A DNA stretch of 7,710 bases from Sphingomonas sp. (GTDB lineage Bacteria > Pseudomonadota > Alphaproteobacteria > Sphingomonadales > Sphingomonadaceae). A model generated the notes under the pieces. The model worked only from the letters and a program-made list of their open reading frames with translations, was not told the origin of the DNA and did no database searches. The stretch spans positions 1 to 7,710 of the forward strand of contig PNLG01000313.1 in assembly GCA_013822915.1 (NCBI GenBank), in the 5' to 3' direction. How positions within the stretch are numbered: the first letter of the stretch is position 1; each line of letters starts with the position of its first letter. Of this stretch, positions 1-7,660 are shown one piece after another. The translations under genes were made by a program, and so were the position numbers.

Positions 1-3000
1 CTGCCGGGCGGCACGGCCTGCACCTTTGCGCTGGTCGAGGGCTTGCGGAGCGCGGCGGGCTATGTCGTCGGGGGCCAGCGCCAGTTTCGGGTCGATGCGG
101 GCGGGCCAGTGGCGCGCGCAGTCCTGCCCAGTCGCTATGGCAGCGAGGTTGAGGAAGATCAGGTGTTTCTGGTCGCCGCCAATATGCCCGCAACGCGCGC
201 GTCGGTGGCCGCCAATGCCTATTGCGCGGTCGACGGTATCGGCGAAAAGGTCCCGGTCGATGTGCTGGACGATGATATCCCGGCGCAATTGCTGGGTGAG
301 CTGGGCACCGATAACTACCAGGTCAGTAGCTTTTTGGAGGAAGCCGGGCTTCCCGCGACACTCCCCACCGCCACCGCCGATCGCAAAGCCGCGCTCGCCA
401 GCGTGACCGCGCTCAAATGCCGTCGCCCGCTCCCGCCGGGGCGCGACGTCGCGCTGATCTGGTCGGGGCAGATTGCGGGTGCTGGCGGCAAGCTTGCGGG
501 GGTGGATCAGCGGTTCGACTTTACCGTGCGCAAGCCGTTTGCCGCGCGGTTTGAATGTTCGCGGGTCAACCCGCAGGCGGGCTGTTCGCCGGTTGAAAAG
601 GCGTGGGTGCGCTTTTCCGCGCCAATCCCGATGGCAATGGCCCGGCAAATCCGGATCGAGACGGCAACTGGCACGCGCATCGCGCCCAAATTCGGCGACG
701 ATGGCGCGCGCGGCGACACCCGGACCGCGGCGACGATCAGCGACATCGGCTTTGCCGCCCCCCTGCCCGCCGCGACCACCGCCACGCTGGTGCTGCCCGC
801 CGGGATCAAGGACGAAAGCGGACGCGCGCTGACCAATGCGACGCGGTTCCCGCTCGCCATCCGCTTTGACGAAGCGCCGCCGCTGGTGAAGTTTGCCGCG
901 AGCTTCGGGATTTTAGAAGCGAAACAGGGCGGCATTCTGCCCGTCACCGTCCGCGGTGTTGAACCCGCGCTCCAGGGGCGCACCCAGGCGATCAGCGGCC
1001 AGGCGCTGCGCGTCGAGGGGAGCGATGGCGACATCGCGCGCTGGCTGCGCACCGTCGCGCGCGCCGATGATTATGCCAGCCACGAGGAAAAGCGCGGCAC
1101 CGAAACCGTGACGATCAACGACACTGGGTCAAAGCCGGTGCTGACGGGCGGACGGGGCAGCGCGCTTTCCGTCGCGCTGCCGGGCAAGGGCAAGGATTTC
1201 GAGGTCGTCGGCGTGCCGCTCGCCAAACCGGGTTTCTACGTGGTTGAGCTGGCCAGCCCGCGGCTGGGCGCCGCACTGCTTGGCCGCAATGCCCCGCGTT
1301 ATGTCGCGAGTTCCGCGCTTGTCACCAATATGAGCGTGCATTTCAAATGGGGCCGGGGCGCCAGCCTTGCCTGGGTGACGACGCTTGATGGTGCAAAGCC
1401 GGTCGCGGGGGCCGATGTGCGCGTGACCGACAGTTGCGACGGCAGGACGCTCGCGACCGGCCGCACCGATTCCTCAGGCGCGGTTCGCTTTACCAGCGGG
1501 GTGGACGATCCCGAAAGCTATGCGAGCTGCCCGCGCGCGGAGTCCGACGATGCCGGGTCGGGCGCCCACCCCTTGATGATTTCGGCCCGCAAAGGCGGCG
1601 ATTTCAGCTTTACGCTGACCGATTGGGGCGAGGGTATTCGCCCCTATGACTTCGACCTGCCCTATGGCTATGACGCGCGCGGCGACATTTTCCACACCGT
1701 CTTCGACCGCGCGCTCGTCCGCCAGGGCGAACCGATCCATATGAAGCACATTCTGCGCGCGCCCGTCGCTGCCGGGTTTGAAGTGTCGGGCGGGTTTTCG
1801 GCCACGCTCCGGCTGCAGCATCGCGGGTCGGACACGCAGTTCGACTTGCCCCTCACCATCGACGCAAACGGCATTGGTGAAAGCGTGTGGACCGCGCCCA
1901 AGGCCGCACCCATGGGCGATTATGAGCTGCAAATGATCCGCGGCGACAACACAATTTATTCGGGCCAGTCGTTCAAGGTCGACGAATATCGCCTGCCCAC
2001 TATGCGCGCGACGGTGAGCGGGCCAAAGGAGGCGGTCGTCAAACCAAAATCGCTGCCGCTTGACCTGTTTGTCGGCTTTTTGTCAGGCGGGGGTGCTGCC
2101 AATCTGCCGGTTGACCTACGCATTGGCTGGTTTGGCGGGGTGCCGACCCCCGATGGCTATGAAAGCTATGATTTCGGCGGCAAAGCACTGCGCGAAGGGG
2201 TTCGCCCGCTGAACGGCGACGGCGAGGAGGAGGCGGGCACGCTCCCCCCCACCCAAACGCTGCCCGCCAAGCTCAGCGCCGATGGCACCGCGCGCCAGAG
2301 CATCGACATCCCGCAAAGCCTTGACGGGGCAGCGAATATGCGCGTCGAGATGGATTATCAGGACGCGAATGGCGAAACACTGACCGCGTCGCGCAGCATC
2401 GCGATTTACCCATCTGCGGTGCAGCTTGGGCTCAAGACCGATGGCTGGTTGATGAAAGCCGACGACCTGCGGCTGCGCCTCGTCGCGCTCGATACCGAGG
2501 GCAAGCCGATTGCCGGGCAGCAAATTGCGGTCGCGCTCTATTCCCGCGAAATCCTGACCGCGCGACGACGGTTGATCGGCGGCTTTTACGCCTATGACAA
2601 TCAGGTCAAGACGACCAAGCTTGCCGCCGCCTGCACCGCGACCACCGATGCGCAGGGGCTGGCGGTGTGCAAGATCGACCCCGGCGTATCGGGCGAAGTC
2701 TATGCGGTTGCCACCACAGCGGATGCGCGCGGCAATGTCGCGCGCGCCACGCGCTCGGTCTGGCTGGCGGGGGAGGATGACTGGTGGTTCGGCGGCGACA
2801 ATGGCGACCGGATGGACCTTATCCCCGAACAGCTCGCCTATAAAGCGGGGGAGACCGGCAAGTTTCAGGTGCGCATGCCGTTCCGCCGTGCAACCGCGCT
2901 GGTGACGGTCGAGCGCGAGGGCGTGCTGACCCATTTCGTCACCGAATTGTCGGGCAAAGATCCTGTCGTCGAAGTGAAAATGCCCGGCACCTATGCCCCA

Positions 3001-5511
3001 GATGTGTTTGTGTCGGTGCTCGCCGTGCGCGGGCGGGTGCAGGCCGGGTTCTGGGACTGGCTGAGCAATATCGGCGCGTGGTTTGGCCTCGCGAGCAAAG
3101 CCGAACCCGCACCCCCCGCCACCGCGCTGATCGATCTGGCCAAGCCCGCCTACCGGCTCGGCATCGCCAAGGTGAAGGTTGGGTGGGAGGGGCACCGACT
3201 GGGCGTGACTGTCAAGTCGGACAAGGCCCGCTATGCGGCGCGCGAGACCGCGCAGGTCGACATCGCCGTCACCCGCCCCGACGGCAAACCCGCCGCCCGC
3301 GCCGATGTTGCCTTTATCGCGGTCGACCAGGCGCTTGAACAACTGGCCCCCAACAACAGCACCGATGTGTTGAGCGCGATGATGGGCGAACGGCCACTGT
3401 CGGTGCTGACCGCGACTGCGCAGACGCAGGTCGTTGGCAATCGCCATTTTGGCAAAAAAGCCGTGGTCGCGGGCGGTGACGGGGGCGAGGGGGAGGCAGC
3501 CGCGCTCAACCGCGAAAATTTTCAGCCCGTGCTGCTGTGGCGCGGCCGGGTCGCGCTTGACGCGCGCGGGCGGGCGCGGGTGCCGGTGGTGCTGAACGAT
3601 GCGCTCACCGGCTTCCGGCTCGTCGCGGTCGCGACCGATGGCGCGGCGCTGTTTGGGAGTGGTACGGCCCAAATCCGCTCGGCCCAGGACTTGAGCATTT
3701 TTTCAGGGATCCCACCGCTCGTCCGCTCGGGCGACCAATTCGGGGCGATCTTCACGCTGCGCAACGGGTCGGACAAGCCGATGACGGTCACCGCGACGGT
3801 CGATATCACCCCTGCCATTGCCAGCGGCCGCCCGCTGACGGTCACCATTCCGGCGGGTGGGGCAGCGCCGGTGATGTGGCGCCTGACCGCGCCCGAAAAC
3901 ATGGGCGCACTGCGCTGGCAAGTCCGCGCGGAAAGTGCGGGCGGCAAGGCGGCCGACCAGATCAGCGTCGACCAACAAATCGTCCCCGCCGTGCCGATCG
4001 AGACATGGGCGGCGACGCTGACCCGCGTTGGCGGCGCGCCGATCCCGGTCATGGCCCCCGCAGGCGCGCTGGCCGGTCGCGGCGGCGTGGAAGTGCGGCT
4101 GACCGACAGCCTGGCGCCGCCACTCGCCGGGGTGCAACGCTATATGACGGCCTATCCCTATGATTGTTTCGAGCAGCGATTGTCGCGGATCGTGGCGCTG
4201 GGCGATGCGGGCGGCTGGACCCGGCTGGCGGGCGACATGCCGACCTATCAGGCGCCCGATGGCTTGCTACGCTATTGGCCGTCGGACAGTCTGGAGGGGT
4301 CGGAGGCGCTGACCGCCTATGTGCTCGCGCTGACGAGCGAGGCGGGGCTGCCAATCCCCGATGGCCCGCGTGCGCGCATGATCGACGGGCTGAAGGCCGT
4401 GATCGATGGCCGTCTGGCGCGCGAAAGCTATGGCGATGCGCGGCTGCGGCGGCTGGTCGCGTTCGCAGCGCTCGCGCGTGCGGGGGCTGCGACCACCGTC
4501 ATGGTCGGCCAGCTTCAGCTCGCGCCCCGCGATATGCCCACCGCCCAGCTTGGCGATTATCTGAGCGCGATCGACCGGGTGCCCGGCCTTGCCAATGCGC
4601 AGGCCCTGCGCGCAGCGGGCGAGGCTGTGCTGCGCACGCGGCTGGTTTATGAGGGCACAAGGCTTGATCTCAGCGATCAGGGGAGCGCGGCGTGGTGGCT
4701 GATGTCGTCGGGCGATGAAGCGGCGATCAAGGCGCTGCTCGCCGTGCTCGGCAAACCCGGCTGGCAGGATGATGGCCCGCGGATGATGGTGGGCGTGAGC
4801 TTGCGGCAACAGCGCGGCCATTGGGACACGACGACCGCCAATGCCTGGGGCACGATTGCCGCGCGCAAATTCGCCAGCGTCTATCCGGCGTCGGCGGTCG
4901 CGGGCGTGACCACCGCGACGCTGGGGACGACCACGATTAGCCGGGTATGGCCGCTGGCGGAACCGCAACGGTTGCTTTCCTTCCCATTACCGCGCTCGCG
5001 CACCCCGCTGGCGCTCGCGCAGTCGGGCGGGGCAGGGCCATGGGCGGGGGTGCAGGTCGCCGCCGCCGTGCCGCTGCGCGCGCCGCTGTTTGCGGGATAC
5101 CGCCTCGCGCGCAAGGTCGAGGTCGTGCAGGCGCGCCAACCGGGGCGCTATTCGCGCGGCGACGTCATCAAGGTCACGATCACGGTCGAGGCGTCGGCGG
5201 AGCGCAACTGGGTTGTCATCAGCGATCCGCTGCCCGCGGGCGCCACGATCATCGGCGATCAGGGCGGGCAATCGACGCTGCTTAACGCAAGCAGCAGCAG
5301 CGGCGGCTATCCGAGCTATGTCGAGCGTGGCGGCGCGACATGGCGCGGCTATTACGCGTGGATGCCGCGCGGCACCACAAGTGTCAGCTATTCGGTGCGG
5401 CTGAACGGGGTCGGGCGGTTCAACCTGCCGCCCACCCATGTCGAGGCGATGTATTCGCCCGCCATCCATGCCGATCTCCCCAATGCGCCCGTCACGGTCG
5501 CGGCGAATTGA
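1..5511 (+). CDS. Alpha-2-macroglobulin family protein (YfhM-like, thioester-containing), 5' partial
   Basis: Probable periplasmic protease-trapping protein. The frame is open to base 1 without a convincing start, so the N-terminus (export signal or lipobox) lies upstream; 1836 residues are visible, numbered here from the first codon. By family knowledge the order is: N-terminal MG1-type region (~1-280); MG3-type domain (~440-510, LVTNMSVHFKWG then PVAGADV); MG2-type domain (~555-665, VRQGEPIHMKHILR); MG5/6 bait-region domain (~938-1115); a Gly-rich segment (~1143-1169); the A2M/MG7 core (~1170-1260, ENFQPVLLW, PPLVRSGDQF); the thioester domain with CFEQ at 1389-1392; and a C-terminal MG10-type domain (~1700-1836, LPPTHVEAMYSP). 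The ten visible cysteines include close pairs at 186/195, 479/510 and 878/890, fitting disulphides in an oxidising compartment; the only cysteine after 890 is the thioester one. E. coli YfhM is about 1650 residues, so this is a longer variant. No frameshift is seen. It is coupled to pbpC. Confidence 0.95.
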   Translation: MPGGTACTFALVEGLRSAAGYVVGGQRQFRVDAGGPVARAVLPSRYGSEVEEDQVFLVAANMPATRASVAANAYCAVDGIGEKVPVDVLDDDIPAQLLGELGTDNYQVSSFLEEAGLPATLPTATADRKAALASVTALKCRRPLPPGRDVALIWSGQIAGAGGKLAGVDQRFDFTVRKPFAARFECSRVNPQAGCSPVEKAWVRFSAPIPMAMARQIRIETATGTRIAPKFGDDGARGDTRTAATISDIGFAAPLPAATTATLVLPAGIKDESGRALTNATRFPLAIRFDEAPPLVKFAASFGILEAKQGGILPVTVRGVEPALQGRTQAISGQALRVEGSDGDIARWLRTVARADDYASHEEKRGTETVTINDTGSKPVLTGGRGSALSVALPGKGKDFEVVGVPLAKPGFYVVELASPRLGAALLGRNAPRYVASSALVTNMSVHFKWGRGASLAWVTTLDGAKPVAGADVRVTDSCDGRTLATGRTDSSGAVRFTSGVDDPESYASCPRAESDDAGSGAHPLMISARKGGDFSFTLTDWGEGIRPYDFDLPYGYDARGDIFHTVFDRALVRQGEPIHMKHILRAPVAAGFEVSGGFSATLRLQHRGSDTQFDLPLTIDANGIGESVWTAPKAAPMGDYELQMIRGDNTIYSGQSFKVDEYRLPTMRATVSGPKEAVVKPKSLPLDLFVGFLSGGGAANLPVDLRIGWFGGVPTPDGYESYDFGGKALREGVRPLNGDGEEEAGTLPPTQTLPAKLSADGTARQSIDIPQSLDGAANMRVEMDYQDANGETLTASRSIAIYPSAVQLGLKTDGWLMKADDLRLRLVALDTEGKPIAGQQIAVALYSREILTARRRLIGGFYAYDNQVKTTKLAAACTATTDAQGLAVCKIDPGVSGEVYAVATTADARGNVARATRSVWLAGEDDWWFGGDNGDRMDLIPEQLAYKAGETGKFQVRMPFRRATALVTVEREGVLTHFVTELSGKDPVVEVKMPGTYAPDVFVSVLAVRGRVQAGFWDWLSNIGAWFGLASKAEPAPPATALIDLAKPAYRLGIAKVKVGWEGHRLGVTVKSDKARYAARETAQVDIAVTRPDGKPAARADVAFIAVDQALEQLAPNNSTDVLSAMMGERPLSVLTATAQTQVVGNRHFGKKAVVAGGDGGEGEAAALNRENFQPVLLWRGRVALDARGRARVPVVLNDALTGFRLVAVATDGAALFGSGTAQIRSAQDLSIFSGIPPLVRSGDQFGAIFTLRNGSDKPMTVTATVDITPAIASGRPLTVTIPAGGAAPVMWRLTAPENMGALRWQVRAESAGGKAADQISVDQQIVPAVPIETWAATLTRVGGAPIPVMAPAGALAGRGGVEVRLTDSLAPPLAGVQRYMTAYPYDCFEQRLSRIVALGDAGGWTRLAGDMPTYQAPDGLLRYWPSDSLEGSEALTAYVLALTSEAGLPIPDGPRARMIDGLKAVIDGRLARESYGDARLRRLVAFAALARAGAATTVMVGQLQLAPRDMPTAQLGDYLSAIDRVPGLANAQALRAAGEAVLRTRLVYEGTRLDLSDQGSAAWWLMSSGDEAAIKALLAVLGKPGWQDDGPRMMVGVSLRQQRGHWDTTTANAWGTIAARKFASVYPASAVAGVTTATLGTTTISRVWPLAEPQRLLSFPLPRSRTPLALAQSGGAGPWAGVQVAAAVPLRAPLFAGYRLARKVEVVQARQPGRYSRGDVIKVTITVEASAERNWVVISDPLPAGATIIGDQGGQSTLLNASSSSGGYPSYVERGGATWRGYYAWMPRGTTSVSYSVRLNGVGRFNLPPTHVEAMYSPAIHADLPNAPVTVAAN
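3346..3507 (+). other. Probable bait-equivalent segment of the A2M
   Basis: This segment (residues ~1116-1169) lies between the end of the MG5/6 domain (FIAVDQALEQL) and the start of the MG7 core (RENFQPVLLW). That is where the protease-cleavable bait sits in human A2M relative to the same landmarks. It ends in a flexible Gly/acidic stretch (AGGDGGEGEAAA) after a basic patch, NRHFGKK. I recall an RHxGxKA..GGGGG stretch as a general feature of long proteobacterial A2Ms, so part of it may be a conserved hinge rather than variable bait. The position is inferred from domain order, not from a structure or cleavage data. Confidence 0.5.
4165..4176 (+). other. Thioester motif CXEQ (Cys-Phe-Glu-Gln) of the A2M
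   Basis: The codons tgt ttc gag cag encode CFEQ, preceded by the aromatic-rich context AYPYD. In A2M and complement proteins the Cys thiol and the Gln side chain of CXEQ form an internal thioester that covalently binds the captured protease after bait cleavage. Both reacting residues (C1389 and Q1392, counted from the first window codon) are present. This places the protein with thioester-bearing YfhM-type A2Ms rather than the YfaS-type proteins that lack the motif. Covalent activity itself is inferred. Confidence 0.92.
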
Positions 5512-5515
5512 GATG
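5509..5515 (+). promoter_or_regulatory. Stop-start junction TGAGATG coupling the A2M gene to pbpC
   Basis: The A2M stop TGA (5509-5511) and the pbpC ATG (5513-5515) are separated by a single G. No convincing Shine-Dalgarno sequence lies 5-12 bases upstream; the preceding bases are GC-rich A2M coding sequence. The arrangement suggests that ribosomes ending the A2M re-initiate on pbpC (translational coupling), giving linked production of the two proteins. Coupling is inferred from spacing alone. Confidence 0.65.
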
Positions 5516-7660
5516 CGGGCGCGGATCAGCGGCGGGCTGAGCGCGGCGGGAGTCACTCCGGCACGGGCAGCGCTCAGCGCGCTGGGGCTGGCGCTCGGCA
5601 TGGTCGCCATGCTCGACTTTGCGACGCGCCCGCCGCCCATGCCCGATTATGCGCAGGTGCGCGCGGCGTGGCAGCCATCTGAAGCATGGCTTTATGACCG
5701 GCACGGCGTGCTGATCGATTCGGCGCGCGTCAATTTCGCGAGCAGGCGGCTGGGCTGGACTGCACTTGCCGATGTCGCCGTGCCAGTGCGCGAGGTGATT
5801 GTGGGCGCCGAGGACAAGCGTTTTTTCGCGCATGGTGGCGTCGATTGGCTCGCGATGGCGGGCGCGGTGCGCGACCGGATCGCCGGAGAGGCGGGGCGCG
5901 GCGCGAGCACGCTGACGATGCAGCTTGCCGCCTATCTCGCGCCCGAGCTCTCAGCACCGGGCGCGCGCGGGTGGCGCGACAAGCTGCGCCAGATGCGCGC
6001 CGCCTGGTCGATCGAGCAGCGCTGGACCAAGGACCAGATTCTGGAGGCCTATCTCAATCGCGCCGGGTTTCGGGGGGAGGCGCAAGGGGTGGGGGCCGCC
6101 GCGCTCGCGCTGTTCGGCAAAACGCCGGACACGCTCGCACGCGACGATGCGCTGTTGCTGGCCGCCCTCCTCCCCGACCCGCAGGCGAGCGCGCCCACGC
6201 TGGCCCGCCGCGCCTGCGCCTATGCGCGCCGCGCCGATTGCCGGGGGTTGGAGGCGGGCGCCTGGGCGATGCTGGGGCCGCAGCGCAGCCTCGCGCTCGA
6301 CCCCGGCCTCGCGCCGCATCTGGCGACCCGATTGCTGACCAAGCCCGGCGCGCGGATCACGACCACGCTGGATGCGCGGGTCCAGCGGCTGGCGACAATG
6401 GCGCTTGCCCGCCAGTTGCAGGGGCTGGGCGCGGGCCGCGCGCGCGACGGCGCGGTGATCGTGGTGGATAATGCCAGCGGTGAAGTGCGCGGCTATGTCG
6501 GCGGGGTTGGCGGCGCATCGACTGCGCGCGAGGTCGATGGCGCGGCCGCCTATCGCCAGGCGGGATCGACACTGAAGCCGTTTCTCTATGCGCAGGCGAT
6601 TGAGCGGGGCTATCTGACCCCTGCCTCGATCCTCGACGATTCGCCGGTACAGCTCGACACCGCAACCGGGCTCTATGTGCCGCAAAATTACGACCGCGAT
6701 TTCAAGGGGCCAGTTTCGGCGCGCACCGCGTTGGCAGGCTCGCTCAATGTGCCCGCGGTGCGCACGCTGTTGCTCGTGGGGGTGGAGCCGTTTCGCGACC
6801 AGCTATGGGACACCGGCTATCGCGGGCTGACCGAGGATGGGCAATATTATGGGTTCAGCCTGGCACTGGGCTCCGCCGAAGTGACGCTGCTCGAACAGGT
6901 TGCCGCTTACCGCAGTCTGGCACGCGGCGGGCGCTGGTCGCCGTTGCGGCTTACCACCGACGCGCCGGTCGCGCCCGACCGGGTCGTCACCAGCCCGCAG
7001 GCGGCGTGGCTGATCGGCGACATGCTGGCCGATTCCAATGCGCGCGCGGTGACGTTCGGGCTCGATTCCGCGCTCAGCCTGCCGTTCTGGGCTGCGGTCA
7101 AGACCGGCACGTCAAAGGGATTGCGCGACAATTGGTGCATCGGCTTTTCGCGCCGCTATACCGTGGGGGTATGGGTCGGCAATCTGGAGGGCGATCCGAT
7201 GCGCGCGGTGTCGGGGACCAGCGGCGCGGCACCTGTGTGGCGCGATGTCATGCGCGCACTCGATCAGGGGGACGCATCGCCGCCACCGCCGCCTGCGGGT
7301 ATCGAGCGCCAGGCAATTGCCTTTTCGGATGGGATCGAACAGCCACGCCATGACTATTTTCTGACAGGCACCGGCCAGGCGCGCTTTGTTGCCGCACCGG
7401 CGGCGGCCCGCCGGGCACGCATCACCAATCCGGTATCGGGCAGCGTCTATGCCCTCGACCCTGACATCCCGGTCGCGCGCCAGCGGTTGAGCATTGGGGT
7501 TAGCGGACAGGCAGCCGCGCACCGACTCTGGCTCGACCAGCGCAATCTTGGCGCGGCAGACGGCGGATCGCTGGTGTTGGCGGGACCGGGGCGGCACCTT
7601 ATCCGCCTCGTCGACCTGAGCGGGCGCGTGGTCGATCAGGTCGCCTTTACGGTTCGCTAG
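5513..7660 (+). CDS. pbpC: Penicillin-binding protein 1C (bifunctional glycosyltransferase/transpeptidase)
   Basis: A 715-residue inner-membrane enzyme facing the periplasm, which polymerises lipid II and cross-links peptides in peptidoglycan. A short basic N-terminus leads to one hydrophobic anchor (~19-36). The GT51 domain (~55-225) shows EDKRFFAHGG with the expected catalytic Glu at E100, GASTLTMQ (130-137) and ILEAYLNR (176-183). The transpeptidase domain starts near D312 and carries STLK (nucleophile S352, K355), SLN (410-412) and KTGT (530-533). A Pro-rich linker (590-594) precedes a C-terminal BiPBP_C domain (~636-715), diagnostic of PBP1C. E. coli PBP1C is about 770 residues, so this one is slightly compact. 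In glycosyltransferase motif 3 the sequence is KLRQ (157-160), with Gln where most class A PBPs have Glu. The ATG at 5513 was chosen because it directly follows the A2M stop and gives a normal membrane-anchor N-terminus; an in-frame ATG at 5438 would add 25 Arg/Pro-rich residues overlapping the A2M. Confidence 0.97.
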   Translation: MRARISGGLSAAGVTPARAALSALGLALGMVAMLDFATRPPPMPDYAQVRAAWQPSEAWLYDRHGVLIDSARVNFASRRLGWTALADVAVPVREVIVGAEDKRFFAHGGVDWLAMAGAVRDRIAGEAGRGASTLTMQLAAYLAPELSAPGARGWRDKLRQMRAAWSIEQRWTKDQILEAYLNRAGFRGEAQGVGAAALALFGKTPDTLARDDALLLAALLPDPQASAPTLARRACAYARRADCRGLEAGAWAMLGPQRSLALDPGLAPHLATRLLTKPGARITTTLDARVQRLATMALARQLQGLGAGRARDGAVIVVDNASGEVRGYVGGVGGASTAREVDGAAAYRQAGSTLKPFLYAQAIERGYLTPASILDDSPVQLDTATGLYVPQNYDRDFKGPVSARTALAGSLNVPAVRTLLLVGVEPFRDQLWDTGYRGLTEDGQYYGFSLALGSAEVTLLEQVAAYRSLARGGRWSPLRLTTDAPVAPDRVVTSPQAAWLIGDMLADSNARAVTFGLDSALSLPFWAAVKTGTSKGLRDNWCIGFSRRYTVGVWVGNLEGDPMRAVSGTSGAAPVWRDVMRALDQGDASPPPPPAGIERQAIAFSDGIEQPRHDYFLTGTGQARFVAAPAAARRARITNPVSGSVYALDPDIPVARQRLSIGVSGQAAAHRLWLDQRNLGAADGGSLVLAGPGRHLIRLVDLSGRVVDQVAFTVR

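Noticed and set aside
43..45. TTG at 43 as the true start of the A2M gene
   Set aside because: The same frame is open back to base 1 and reads naturally into the A2M N-terminal region. There is no ribosome binding site or signal peptide at this point, so the gene begins upstream.
2116..3672. 518-codon open frame on the minus strand inside the A2M gene
   Set aside because: It uses the same codon triplets as the A2M on the opposite strand. In GC-rich DNA the plus codons that would give minus-strand stops (TTA, CTA, TCA) are rare, so long antisense frames arise by chance. The translation is rich in His, Arg and Gly with no recognisable domain.
5290..5301. Four tandem AGC codons as a microsatellite
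   Set aside because: It encodes a short Ser linker (NASSSSGG) in the A2M C-terminal domain. Four units are too few to suggest slippage or regulation.
5438..5512. ATG at 5438 as the start of pbpC, overlapping the A2M end
   Set aside because: The added 25 residues are Arg/Pro/Ser-rich and look like out-of-frame A2M sequence. The ATG at 5513 sits one base after the A2M stop and gives a standard membrane-anchor N-terminus.
5951..6685. 244-codon minus-strand open frame inside pbpC
   Set aside because: It is antisense to conserved GT51 and transpeptidase coding sequence, has Arg/Pro/Ala-rich shadow composition and no recognisable motif.
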